Source: Nannocystis punicea (GTDB taxonomy: Bacteria; Myxococcota_A; Polyangia; Nannocystales; Nannocystaceae). Taken from it: a DNA stretch of 64,000 nucleotides. Position 1 is the stretch's first letter; the number at the start of each line of letters is the position of its first letter. The stretch spans positions 6,448,001 through 6,512,000 of the forward strand of contig NZ_CP114040.1 in assembly GCF_026965555.1 (NCBI RefSeq). Direction: 5' to 3'. Under the pieces are notes generated by a model that saw nothing but the letters and a program-made list of their open reading frames with translations, did no database searches and had not been told where the DNA came from. Both the position numbers and the translations under genes were made by a program. Shown piece after piece: positions 17,645 through 26,741 of this stretch.

Positions 17645-19023
17645 CCGACGCCACGCTGCGGCGCACCCTGGGGCACCTGGGGCGCCTGGTCGGGTTCGAC
17701 ACCCGCAACCCGCCGCGCGCCATCGCCGGCGACGCCGGCCTGTTCGCCTACCTGCGGGACATGCTCCAAGGGGCAGGTCTCGCCTGCGACACCGTCGACC
17801 TCGGCGACGGCTGCGTCTACCTGCTCGCCGTCCGCGGCGCCCCGCAGGTGCTGTTCAACGTCCACGTCGACACCGTCCCCGCCGACCCCGGCTGGACCGC
17901 CGACCCGCACGTCCTCCGCGTCGAGGATGACCGCGCGATCGGCCTCGGCGCCTGCGACATCAAGGGCGCCGCCGCCTGCCTCCTCAGCGTGCTCGAGACC
18001 ACCACCGGCCCCGCCGCGGTGCTGTTCTCGTCCGACGAGGAGGCCGGCAGCAGCCGCTGCATCCGCGAATTCCTGGCCCGCTCGGACCTGTCCTCACAGA
18101 CAGTCGAGATGTCCTCCGGGACAGCCTCGCCGGCGGCCCGCGCCGACCTGTCCGCCGGGACATCCGCCGCCGACCTGTCCTCGCGGACATCTCCCGCCGG
18201 CCTCACCGCGCCCGCGGGCCTCGCCGGCGACCTGTCCTCCGGGACAGCCGCCTCGTCCGCCCGCTCTGGCCTGTTTACCGGGGCATCCGCCGGCGGCCTG
18301 TCCTCGCGGACATCTCATTCCGGCCCCGGCGACCTGTCCTCCGGACCAGGCTCTCGCCCCTCGCGCCCGACCTTCGGCAGCGTCGTCGTCGCCGAGCCGA
18401 CCCGCTGCTGCGCCGTGCTCGAGCACCGCGGGATCGGCACCGCCACCGCGGTGTTCTCCGGCACCGGCGGCCACGCCTCGGCCGCCCGGGCCCTGCGCGA
18501 CAGCGCCGTCCACGAGGCTGTCCGTTGGGCCGCCCTCGCCCTCGCCCACGCCAGCGCCAGCGAGGCCGGCCCGGGTCCGCTGCCCGGTCTGCGCCTCAAC
18601 CTCGGCGCCGTCGAGGGCGGCCTCAAGGCCAACATGATCGCCAGCGCGGCCACCGTCCGCTTCGGCGTGCGGCCGCCGCCCGACCTCCCGCCCGAGTTCG
18701 CCCTCGCCGAGCTGTTCGCGCTCGCGCCCGACCCCACGCGCGTCCGCTTCACGCCGGGCTTCCTCGCCCCGCCGCTGCCGGCAGGCGGTCCGGCGCGCCT
18801 CGCCGACGCCCGCGCCGCCGCGGCCGCCCTGGCCGCCCGCCTCGGCCTGCCGCCCGGCGACCCGGTCGACTTCTGGACCGAGGCCGCCCTGTTCTCCGCC
18901 GCCGGCCGCGACGTCCTGGTCTACGGGCCAGGTTCGATCGAACAGGCCCACACCGCGGGCGAGTACGTCCCGCTGGCCGACCTCGTCGAGGCGGCGACCC
19001 GCTACCGCGCGATCCTGTCCTGA
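17641..19023 (+). CDS. argE: M20 deacetylase, probable N-acetylcitrulline deacetylase, with repeat insertion
   Basis: 460 residues. M20 metal ligands are visible: His75 and Asp77 in NVHVDTVPAD, Asp106 in GACDIKG, Glu133-Glu134 in SSDEEAGS, Glu252 in VVVAEPT and a late His in SIEQAHTAGEY. In an operon with acetylornithine carbamoyltransferase the expected substrate is N-acetylcitrulline; acetylornithine is the alternative. Between REFLARS and TFGSVVVAEPT, residues about 149-242 are an Ala/Ser/Thr/Gly-rich block of eight related units (DLSSQT, EMSSGT, DLSAGT, DLSSRT, DLSSGT, GLFTGA, GLSSRT, DLSSGP). Each is encoded by the dispersed palindrome, in frame. Without the block the length is about 366, normal for the family. 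A further possible remnant (DMLQGAG) is at 17758-17779. Confidence 0.9.
   Translation: MTDATLRRTLGHLGRLVGFDTRNPPRAIAGDAGLFAYLRDMLQGAGLACDTVDLGDGCVYLLAVRGAPQVLFNVHVDTVPADPGWTADPHVLRVEDDRAIGLGACDIKGAAACLLSVLETTTGPAAVLFSSDEEAGSSRCIREFLARSDLSSQTVEMSSGTASPAARADLSAGTSAADLSSRTSPAGLTAPAGLAGDLSSGTAASSARSGLFTGASAGGLSSRTSHSGPGDLSSGPGSRPSRPTFGSVVVAEPTRCCAVLEHRGIGTATAVFSGTGGHASAARALRDSAVHEAVRWAALALAHASASEAGPGPLPGLRLNLGAVEGGLKANMIASAATVRFGVRPPPDLPPEFALAELFALAPDPTRVRFTPGFLAPPLPAGGPARLADARAAAAALAARLGLPPGDPVDFWTEAALFSAAGRDVLVYGPGSIEQAHTAGEYVPLADLVEAATRYRAILS
18085..18366. repeat. Array of eight in-frame palindromic repeats within argE
   Basis: Units such as GACCTGTCCTCGCGGACATC and GACCTGTCCTCCGGGACAGC begin at about 18085, 18106, 18145, 18172, 18229, 18268, 18295 and 18331. 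Spacers of variable length code for Ala/Gly/Pro/Arg. The array keeps one open frame for 282 bases. Confidence 0.88.
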
Positions 19024-19036
19024 AGATCCCACGACC

Positions 19037-20362
19037 ATGCCCAACCCCCGCGAGCTGATCGTCAAGCTCCTGCGCAACCTCGGCGGCCGCAAGGAGGTCG
19101 AGCAGTACCTCAAGCAGTTCTCGAGCGTCGAGCACAAGCGCTTCGCCGTCATCAAGGTCGGCGGCGGCCTGCTCGCCGACGACCTCGAGAGCCTCGCCTC
19201 CTCGCTCAACTTCCTCCACCAGGTCGGCCTCCACCCGGTCGTCGTCCACGGCGTCGGGCCGCAGCTGCAGGCCGCCTTCACCGCCGCCGGCGTCGACTCC
19301 ACCGACTGGAAGCAGCGGACCTCGCCGAGGGCGCTCGAGCAGGTGCGCCGGGTGTTCCGCGCCGAGAACCTGCGCCTCGTCGACATGCTCGAGGAGATGG
19401 GCGCGCGCGGCCGGCCGGTCGTCGGCGGCGTGTTCGCGGCCGAGCTCGAGGACGACGCGGGCGGCGAGCAGCGGACCCGGATCGTCCGCGTCGACACCGA
19501 CGCCATCGAGTCGAGCCTCAAGGCCGGCTCGATGCCCGTGCTCGCCAGCATCGGCGAGACCGCCGGCGGCCAGATCCTCGACCTCGGCCCCGACCTCGCC
19601 GCCCACGCCCTCGCGCTGCGCCTGCAGCCGTACAAGATCATCCTCCTGCGCGCCCAGGGCGGCCTGCGCGACGAGTACGGCGACCTGATCTCCGCCGTCA
19701 ACCTCGCCGAGGACTACGAGCCGCTGCTGGCCGAGAAGTGGCTGTCCGGCGCCACCCGCCACAAGCTCGAGCTGATCCACGACCTCCTCGGCAAGCTCCC
19801 GCGCGCCTCCTCGGTCTCGATCACCTCCCCGGACCTCCTGGCCATGGAGCTGTTCACCCACAAGGGCTCGGGCACCCTCGTGCGTCGCGGCGAGCGCATC
19901 GGCCTGCACGAGTCGCTGCACAGCGTCGACCTGCCGCGGCTCGCCGCCCTGCTCACGGCCGCGTTCGGCCGGCCCCCGGTGGCCGACTACTTCACCCGCA
20001 AGCCGTTCCGCCGGATCTACCTCGCCGACAGCTACCGCGCCGCTGCGATCCTCACCGACGAGGGCCCGATCCCCTACCTCGACAAGTTCGCGGTCACCGG
20101 CGAGGCCCAGGGCGAGGGCATCGGCGGCTCCTTGTGGCAGCGCATGACCCGGGAGACCCCCAAGCTGTTCTGGCGCGCCCGCGTCGACAACGCGATCAAC
20201 CCCTGGTACTTCCAGCGCGCCGACGGCAGCTACACCGGCGGCGCCTGGACCGTGTTCTGGACCGGCATCACCGACTTCCCGACCATCCAGGAGTGCGTCG
20301 AGCGGGCCCTCTCCGCCCCGCCCACGCTGGAGGCCGCCCACACCATCGGAGGCGCGACATGA
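19037..20362 (+). CDS. argAB: Bifunctional N-acetylglutamate synthase/kinase
   Basis: 441 residues. Fuses an acetylglutamate kinase-like amino-acid kinase domain (residues about 35-290; KVGGG at 40-44, VVVHGVGPQL) to a C-terminal GNAT acetyltransferase domain of the DUF619/vertebrate-NAGS type. The GNAT part is marked by YFTRKPFRRIYLADSYRAAA, KFAVTGEAQGEGIGGSLWQ and FWRARVDNAINPWYFQRADG. The protein carries out the first two steps of the acetylated arginine pathway and is the likely target of arginine feedback. This type is known from Xanthomonadales and relatives. It starts 13 bases after argE. Its stop overlaps the next small ORF by ATGA. Confidence 0.95.
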   Translation: MPNPRELIVKLLRNLGGRKEVEQYLKQFSSVEHKRFAVIKVGGGLLADDLESLASSLNFLHQVGLHPVVVHGVGPQLQAAFTAAGVDSTDWKQRTSPRALEQVRRVFRAENLRLVDMLEEMGARGRPVVGGVFAAELEDDAGGEQRTRIVRVDTDAIESSLKAGSMPVLASIGETAGGQILDLGPDLAAHALALRLQPYKIILLRAQGGLRDEYGDLISAVNLAEDYEPLLAEKWLSGATRHKLELIHDLLGKLPRASSVSITSPDLLAMELFTHKGSGTLVRRGERIGLHESLHSVDLPRLAALLTAAFGRPPVADYFTRKPFRRIYLADSYRAAAILTDEGPIPYLDKFAVTGEAQGEGIGGSLWQRMTRETPKLFWRARVDNAINPWYFQRADGSYTGGAWTVFWTGITDFPTIQECVERALSAPPTLEAAHTIGGAT

Positions 20363-20760
20363 CCGCGCGCGCCCCGAACCTGCCGCGAAGGACATGCTCC
20401 TTCGGACCTGGCCCGAGCGCCATGCCTACAAGGACATGTCGTCAAGGCCATGCGTCCCTCCCCGCACCCGTCGGCCCGCGCCGCTCCGCCCCGGTCCCGA
20501 GCGCGCTCGCGCCCGCTCCGAATCGCCTGTCGTCAGGGACATGCCCTTTCGGACCTGGCGTAATCCTCATGCCCGTGAAGACATATCGCACGGAAACCAT
20601 TCGACTCACGGGCGTCCCCCCCACTCGGCCCGCCGGCCGGGCGAAGGCGCAGGCCCGGTGCGAAGTAAAGGGCTTCTCGGGCTCGATCGACGGCGGCTTC
20701 GACCTCGGCGTCCGGCTCGCCGCCCCTCGCCGCGCTCGCCGCTCCGGAGGTCCGCGATGA
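20359..20760 (+). CDS. Small ORF filling the argAB-argC gap, partly made of repeats
   Basis: 133 residues, not recognised. It begins with ATG overlapping the argAB stop (ATGA) and ends with TGA overlapping the argC ATG, so it is coupled to both neighbours. Residues about 11-33 (RTCSFGPG, RTCRQGHA) and 57-75 (SGTCPFGPG, MPVKTY) are encoded by palindromic repeats. The last ~60 residues (KTYRTETIRLTGVPPTRPAG, KGFSGSIDGGFDLGVRLAAP) look more like ordinary protein and could be a remnant of a real gene starting at ATG 20570. It may be a filler that only keeps ribosomes moving to argC. Confidence 0.45.
   Translation: MTARAPNLPRRTCSFGPGPSAMPTRTCRQGHASLPAPVGPRRSAPVPSALAPAPNRLSSGTCPFGPGVILMPVKTYRTETIRLTGVPPTRPAGRAKAQARCEVKGFSGSIDGGFDLGVRLAAPRRARRSGGPR
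20391..20456. repeat. Palindromic repeat cluster between argAB and argC
   Basis: Two or three degenerate units, including GACATGCTCCTTCGGACCTG and AGGACATGTCGTCAAGGCCATG. They are read in frame by the small ORF. Confidence 0.75.
20528..20585. repeat. Second palindromic repeat cluster in the argAB-argC gap
   Basis: GGGACATGCCCTTTCGGACCTG, followed by a weaker unit around CATGCCCGTGAAGACATAT. Confidence 0.7.
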
Positions 20761-21713
20761 CCCGCACTCTCGGCCTCGTCGGCGCCCGCGGCCACGTCGG
20801 CGGCGAGCTCGCGCGCCTGCTCGCCGGCCACGACGGCCTCCGCCTGACCCGCGCCGCCTCCCGCCAGGGGGTGGGCGAGCCGCTGCGGGCCCACCTCGCC
20901 CACGCCCCCGCGGACATTGTCCTCGAGGACATGTCCCCCGAGACAGTCGCGACCTGGCCGGTCGACGCGGTCGTGCTCGCCCTGCCCAACGGCCTCGCCG
21001 CCGCCTACGCCGACGTCCTGACCGGCCCGCGCGCCCCCGTGCTCGTCGACCTCTCGGCCGACTACCGCTTCGACCCCGAGTGGACCTACGGCCTCCCCGA
21101 GCGCCACCGGGCGCAGATCCGCGGCGCCCGCAAGATCGCCAACCCCGGCTGCTACGCCACCGGCATCCAGCTCGGCGTCGCCCCGCTGCTGGGGCTGCTC
21201 GCCGGCCCGCCCCAGGCCTTCGGCGTGTCCGGCTACAGCGGCGCCGGCACCACCCCCTCGCCGCGCAACGACCCCGAGCGCCTGCGCGACAACCTCATGC
21301 CGTACGCGCTCACCGGCCACCTCCACGAGCGCGAGGCCAGCCACCACCTCGACCACGCGGTCCGTTTCGTCCCCCACGTCGCCCCGTTCTTCCGCGGCAT
21401 CAGCCTCACCATCACCCTCCCGCTCGCGCGCCCGCTCGAGCGCCCCGAGCTGCTCGCCCGCTACCGCGACGTCTACGCCGACGAGCCGCTCGTCCGCGTC
21501 GTCGACGGCGTCCCCGAGGTCCGCGCCGCCGCCGGCCGCCACGACGTCGTCATCGGCGGCCTCCAGGTCGACGACTGCCACGCAGTCGTCGTCGTCACCC
21601 TCGACAACCTCCTCAAGGGCGCCGCCTCGCAGGCGCTGCAGAACCTCAACCTCGCCCTCGGCCTGCCCGAGCGCCAAGGAGTGCCGCATGACGACCCGCC
21701 CGCTGTGGGATAA
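20757..21713 (+). CDS. argC: N-acetyl-gamma-glutamyl-phosphate reductase
   Basis: 318 residues. NADPH-dependent third step of the acetylated pathway. The N-terminal nucleotide fold starts GLVGARGHVGGELARLL, the catalytic Cys132 lies in ANPGCYATG, and SGYSGAGTTPS follows. ATG is preceded by GGAGG and overlaps the upstream small ORF. It overlaps argH by 26 bases. Residues about 52-64 (ADIVLEDMSPETV) are encoded by a copy of the dispersed palindrome, in a surface region between the nucleotide-binding strands. Confidence 0.95.
   Translation: MTRTLGLVGARGHVGGELARLLAGHDGLRLTRAASRQGVGEPLRAHLAHAPADIVLEDMSPETVATWPVDAVVLALPNGLAAAYADVLTGPRAPVLVDLSADYRFDPEWTYGLPERHRAQIRGARKIANPGCYATGIQLGVAPLLGLLAGPPQAFGVSGYSGAGTTPSPRNDPERLRDNLMPYALTGHLHEREASHHLDHAVRFVPHVAPFFRGISLTITLPLARPLERPELLARYRDVYADEPLVRVVDGVPEVRAAAGRHDVVIGGLQVDDCHAVVVVTLDNLLKGAASQALQNLNLALGLPERQGVPHDDPPAVG
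20912..20949. repeat. Palindromic repeat inside argC
   Basis: GGACATTGTCCTCGAGGACATGTCC followed by CCCGAGACAGTC. In-frame, encoding DIVLEDMSPETV. Confidence 0.7.
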
Positions 21714-22983
21714 GGGCCAGGCCGCCCTCGACGCCGCTGCCCAGGCGTTCTGCGCCGGCGACGACGTCGTCCTCGACCGCCAGCTGATGCTGCACGACAT
21801 CCGCGCCTCGGTCGCCCACGTCCACGGCCTCGAGCGGATCGGCCTCATCGACGCCGCCGAGGCCGCCGCCCTGACGCGCGGCCTCGCCGACCTCGCCGAG
21901 GCCTGGCGCGCCGGCGAGTTCGTCCTCGACGATCGCTTCGAGGACTGCCACTCCGCCATCGAGTGGTACCTCAGCGAGCGCCTCGGCGACGCCGGCCGCA
22001 AGGTCCACACCGGTCGCAGCCGCAACGACCAGATCCTCGTCGCCATGCGCCTGTGGCTCAAGGACGCCCTCGCCGGCCTGCGCGCGCGCTGCCTCGACTG
22101 CGCCGACGCCTGCCTGCTGCGCGCCGAGTCGACGCAGGATGTCGCCCTGCCCGGCTACACCCACCTGCAGCGGGCCGTCCCCTCGTCGCTCGCGGCCCTG
22201 CTCGCCGGCCACGCCGAGGCCTTCCTCGACGACGCCGAGACCGCCCGCGCCACCGCGATCACCCTCGACTCGAGCCCGCTCGGCACCGCCGCCGGCTACG
22301 GCGTCAACCTCCCGCTCGACCGCGACGGCGTCGCCCGCGAGCTCGGCTTCTCGCGCGTCCAGGTCTCGCCGATCTACGCCCAGAACAGCCGCGGCAAGCT
22401 CGAGCTGCTCGCGGTCCAGACCCTGCACCAGGCCCTGCTCGACGTCCGCCGCCTCGCCTGGGACCTGTCGCTGTTCTCGACCGCCGAGTTCGCGTTCGTG
22501 CGCCTGCCCGACGCCTACACCACCGGCTCGTCGATCATGCCCAACAAGCGCAACCCCGACGTCGTCGAGCTGCTGCGCGCCGCCCCGGCCGTCACCGAGG
22601 GCGCGATGTCCGAGCTGTCTTCGCTGCTCTCGCTGCCGAGCGGCTACCACCGCGACCTCCAGGCCACCAAGGCCCCGGTCCTCCGCGCCTTCGACCGCGG
22701 CCTCGCCGGCCTCGCCCTCGTCCCCGCGCTGGTGCACACCCTCGAGCTCGACCGCGCCCGCATGGCCGCCGCCATCGACTGCGAGCTGTACGCCACCGAC
22801 CGCGCCGTCGAGCTCGCCCGCGCCGGCCTGCCCTTCCGCGACGCCTACCGCCAGGCCGCCGCCGAGATGCACGACCTGAAGGACCGGTCGCCGGCGACCA
22901 GCCTCGCCGCCCGCGTCAGCCTCGGCGGCCCCGGCAACCTCGGCCTCGACCGTCTGCGCGCCCGCCTCGACGCGCTCCGCTGA
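21688..22983 (+). CDS. argH: Argininosuccinate lyase
   Basis: 431 residues. Splits argininosuccinate to arginine and fumarate, the last step. Conserved stretches are HTGRSRND (107-114), TH at 158-159 in GYTHLQRAVPSS, and the signature GSSIMPNKRNPD (280-291). It overlaps argC by 26 bases and closes the operon; two repeat hairpins follow the stop. The ATG is preceded by AAGGAG. Confidence 0.96.
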   Translation: MTTRPLWDKGQAALDAAAQAFCAGDDVVLDRQLMLHDIRASVAHVHGLERIGLIDAAEAAALTRGLADLAEAWRAGEFVLDDRFEDCHSAIEWYLSERLGDAGRKVHTGRSRNDQILVAMRLWLKDALAGLRARCLDCADACLLRAESTQDVALPGYTHLQRAVPSSLAALLAGHAEAFLDDAETARATAITLDSSPLGTAAGYGVNLPLDRDGVARELGFSRVQVSPIYAQNSRGKLELLAVQTLHQALLDVRRLAWDLSLFSTAEFAFVRLPDAYTTGSSIMPNKRNPDVVELLRAAPAVTEGAMSELSSLLSLPSGYHRDLQATKAPVLRAFDRGLAGLALVPALVHTLELDRARMAAAIDCELYATDRAVELARAGLPFRDAYRQAAAEMHDLKDRSPATSLAARVSLGGPGNLGLDRLRARLDALR

Positions 22984-23020
22984 GCCCTCGTACGCCACCG
23001 AGCGGGCCGCACGTCCATTC

Positions 23021-23045
23021 GGACATGCCCTTCAAGGCATGTCTT
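23021..23045. repeat. Palindromic hairpin after argH
   Basis: GGACATGCCC-TTCA-AGGCATGTCTT. Thirty-eight bases after the argH stop, with TTAAA following. Confidence 0.7.
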
Positions 23046-23125
23046 AAAGGACATAGATTCTAAGCGCCGACTCGCACGCCCGCGTCGCCCCACCGGGCCC
23101 GCGGCCAGTCCTTCGACGGGTGAGG

Positions 23126-23157
23126 TTTAAGACATGCCCTTTAGGACATGTCTTAAA
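23126..23157. terminator. Long palindromic hairpin between convergent genes
   Basis: TTTAAGACATGCCC-TTTA-GGACATGTCTTAAA has 14-base arms with one mismatch and AT-rich ends. It lies between argH (plus) and the gene at 23180-24505 (minus), so it can act as a bidirectional terminator. Confidence 0.75.
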
Positions 23158-23179
23158 GGGCACCTCACGTGCATGATCG

Positions 23180-24505
23180 TCACGTGAACCGGTTGCTCGG
23201 CACCGGGCTGCCGGCGCGGTGGATCGGCCGCGAGCCGGCCTCGCGGCGCAGCCCGGGGCGCTGCGGCGCCGGCAGCCCCGCGAGCGCGCGGTCGATCGCT
23301 ATCACCTGCTCGAGCGGCGTCGCGCTGTCGTCCGCCACCGGCTCCGCCGCGATCAGCCCGCCCAGCTCGGCATCATCGCGGGGGTCGGCCTCGGCCTGGC
23401 CGACCTTCTGCGTCTCCGGATCGAACGTCAGCGCCCCGCCGGTGAACGGGTGACGCACCACCTGGGCCAGCAACGTCGCCACATCGGGCGCGTACGCGAA
23501 CGGCTCGATCCAGTCGGTCGCGTGGACGAACAGCGGCCGCCCCGGCGCGTGGCTCCGCATGCCGCCGAGGAAGGCCGGGTCTGCGACCGCGTCGAGGCTC
23601 CACACCACCACCAGCCCGCGCCGCCCGACATCGTCGGTCCAGGGCTCGACTGGCCGATCGAACAGCTGCGCCGCCGCGTGCGCGAGGATCCGGCTGGCGC
23701 GATCGGGGGCCGCCAGGATCCGCTCCGGCTCGTGCCCCACCGCCGCCAGCAGGCGCTGCAGCCGGTCGAGCCCGAGCCGCTGCAGCGCCGGCGAGTCGTT
23801 GAGGAACGCGTAGCGCCCGTGCATCGGCTCCGGGTGCCCGTGCGGCGACTCGTGCAGCAGGAGCGACCCATTGAGCACCGCGTGCCAGGCCGTCAGCGCG
23901 TCCTGACCGAGCCCCACGCCGGCAGCCCCCAACGCGTCCGCCCGCGCCAGCATCCCGGCCAGCGCCTCGCGCATGAACACCAGGTTCGCCTCGGTCACCC
24001 CCGCGAGCCGCCGCAGCCGCGCCCGCGGCCGCTCGAGGTCGCCGCACATCAACCAGTAGAAGCCCGACAGGTACGCCAGCAGCGGATCGTCGTCCGCCCG
24101 CCCCGAGGCCTCGATCACCAGCGCTGCCGGCCCGTAGTACAGCAGGTGCTCGAGCGCGTTGGCGAATTCGCCGACGATCCCGGGCTGCCCCGGCGCCACC
24201 TGATTCGCCCGCTCGAGCACGCTCGCCGCGATCGCGAACTGCCGCTCCTCGGTCAACCACCACCCCGCGTCGTAGAGCGCCTGCGGATCGTCGGGAGCCG
24301 CCGCCGCCGCCGCCATCGTCGCCACGCCGTCCGGCCCGGCCAGCTCGCGCGTGATCACCACCGCCAGTGCCATCGCCTCCGCGAACCCCTCGTCGCCGAG
24401 CGCCCCTCCGTTCGGGTAGCCGCACACCTGCGTGAGGGCCACCCAGGCGCCGGACGCGTCCCCGGCGGCCACCTGTTCGCGGATCGACTCGAAGCTCACG
24501 GTCAT
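23180..24505 (-). CDS. Uncharacterised 441-residue protein
   Basis: I do not recognise a family. The protein is rich in Ala, Leu and helix-forming segments. The part from residue about 20 to 220 (DASGAWVALTQVCGYPNGGA, QFAIAASVLERANQVAPGQPG, YLSGFYWLMCGDLERPRARL) resembles TPR-like helical pairs. The C-terminal half has WSLDAVADPAFLGGM and HPFTGGALTFDPET, with no obvious catalytic motif. There is no signal peptide, so it is probably cytoplasmic. ATG 24505 is supported by TATCGT 8 bases upstream; longer frames run through repeat DNA. It converges with argH and has no obvious operon partner. Confidence 0.7.
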   Translation of the reverse strand: MTVSFESIREQVAAGDASGAWVALTQVCGYPNGGALGDEGFAEAMALAVVITRELAGPDGVATMAAAAAAPDDPQALYDAGWWLTEERQFAIAASVLERANQVAPGQPGIVGEFANALEHLLYYGPAALVIEASGRADDDPLLAYLSGFYWLMCGDLERPRARLRRLAGVTEANLVFMREALAGMLARADALGAAGVGLGQDALTAWHAVLNGSLLLHESPHGHPEPMHGRYAFLNDSPALQRLGLDRLQRLLAAVGHEPERILAAPDRASRILAHAAAQLFDRPVEPWTDDVGRRGLVVVWSLDAVADPAFLGGMRSHAPGRPLFVHATDWIEPFAYAPDVATLLAQVVRHPFTGGALTFDPETQKVGQAEADPRDDAELGGLIAAEPVADDSATPLEQVIAIDRALAGLPAPQRPGLRREAGSRPIHRAGSPVPSNRFT

Positions 24506-24513
24506 CACACGCG

Positions 24514-24519
24514 ACGATA
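24514..24519 (-). promoter_or_regulatory. Candidate -10 element
   Basis: Minus-strand TATCGT, 8 bases upstream of the ATG at 24505. Confidence 0.4.
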
Positions 24520-24574
24520 CCACGCCGCCGGCCTCATCCATGGCGCGCGCTTTCGTCCCCCTGGACGCGCCTCC

Positions 24575-24640
24575 AGACATGCCCGATGGGACATGTCTGA
24601 TGATTCGTCCCATCCCCGCCGGACCTGTCCCTCCGACCAG
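24575..24640. repeat. Palindromic repeats
   Basis: AGACATGCCC-GATG-GGACATGTCT at 24575-24598 (one mismatch in 10-base arms) and GGACCTGTCCCTCCGACCAG at 24621-24640. Confidence 0.8.
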
Positions 24641-24750
24641 ATCGGCGGGCGAACTCGCCATCCGCTCGCGCCGAGGCCGCGAACCAGCGCGAGCGCGACC
24701 CCCCAGGGCATCGGCCCACGCCACCGCCTGCAGGCCATCGCTTCACCCCG

Positions 24751-24918
24751 TCGTGGGACAGTCCACGGGCACTTTCGGCGGACCTACCACCTGTCTCCAA
24801 GGGCATGTCAACCCATGCCTGCCCCGGCGCCCGCCCCTGCGAGCCGCATCACCTGCCCATAAGAACAGGTGCCCGAGCCCGCGCCGCCGGACCGCGCCAC
24901 CTGCCCGCAAAGACAGCC
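24751..24918. repeat. Cluster of degenerate palindromic repeats after argD
   Basis: Includes CACCTGTCTCCAAGGGCATG, CACCTGCCC-ATAA-GAACAGGTG (24850-24871) and CACCTGCCCGCAAAGACAGC (24898-24917). The last begins 7 bases beyond the argD stop and may end its transcript. Confidence 0.7.
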
Positions 24919-24924
24919 TCTCCC

Positions 24925-26157
<1,233 letters not shown>

Positions 26158-26741
26158 GGCGCCGTGGACATTCCACATCGCGCCCTCGCTGTCGAGTAGG
26201 CGTCCGCGCGCAGCCACCCGGGGGCGATCCTCGCCACCCCGCCGGGCTCGACCTCGTCGGCGACGCAGCCCGCGCTGATGAAGACGATCCACCCGCGCTC
26301 CCCGGCGCCGTCGGCTCGCAGCGGCCCTGCCTGCCCTCCTCTGCGGTCCTCCGCGGCTCACGGCAGGCCGGTCGAGTTCTGCGGTGGTTCGTCGCAAGTC
26401 TGGCGTCCCGCAGCCAGCGGACCCCGAGCGGCCGCCGCGATCGCAGGGCCTTCACCCACGTAGCCCGTGCCGCTCCCTCGCTCGGGACGAGTTCCTCGAC
26501 TCGGCGGCGCTCGTCGAGCGCAGCTCCGGCTCGGCGAACGCACCCGTGCTCGTCGAGCTCGCTGCAATCTCGTCGCTCGCCGCCGGGATCCGCGGGCCCC
26601 AGGCCACCCACCCACAACCTCCTCGGAATCATTCCCCGCCGGTCAGCGCGCGATCTCGATCTGCCCGCCCTGTGCGAACGCCGCGGCCGGTCAGGTGGCG
26701 ACCTCCTCACGCGCCGCCGGATCCGCTACGATGACTTTTAG
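26158..26741. other. Divergent intergenic region, argD to the MCE gene
   Basis: 584 bases. Frames here are Arg/Ala/Pro-rich without domain features. I see no repeat copy, operator or RNA fold. A tiny ATG-ACT-TTT-TAG frame lies at 26731-26742, overlapping the next ATG. Confidence 0.45.
26727..26732 (+). promoter_or_regulatory. Candidate -10 element of the MCE gene
   Basis: GCTACGAT includes TACGAT, 9 bases upstream of ATG 26742. Confidence 0.45.

Larger units (their letters stand above)
24506..24924. other. Intergenic region dominated by repeats
   Basis: Holds the promoter of the minus-strand gene at its left end and then many repeat copies up to the argD stop. No gene is supported. Confidence 0.6.

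Noticed and set aside
26158..26741. A gene between argD and the MCE gene
   Set aside because: All frames are Arg/Pro/Ala-rich and lack a convincing start with either a Shine-Dalgarno or a TANNNT element at the right spacing.
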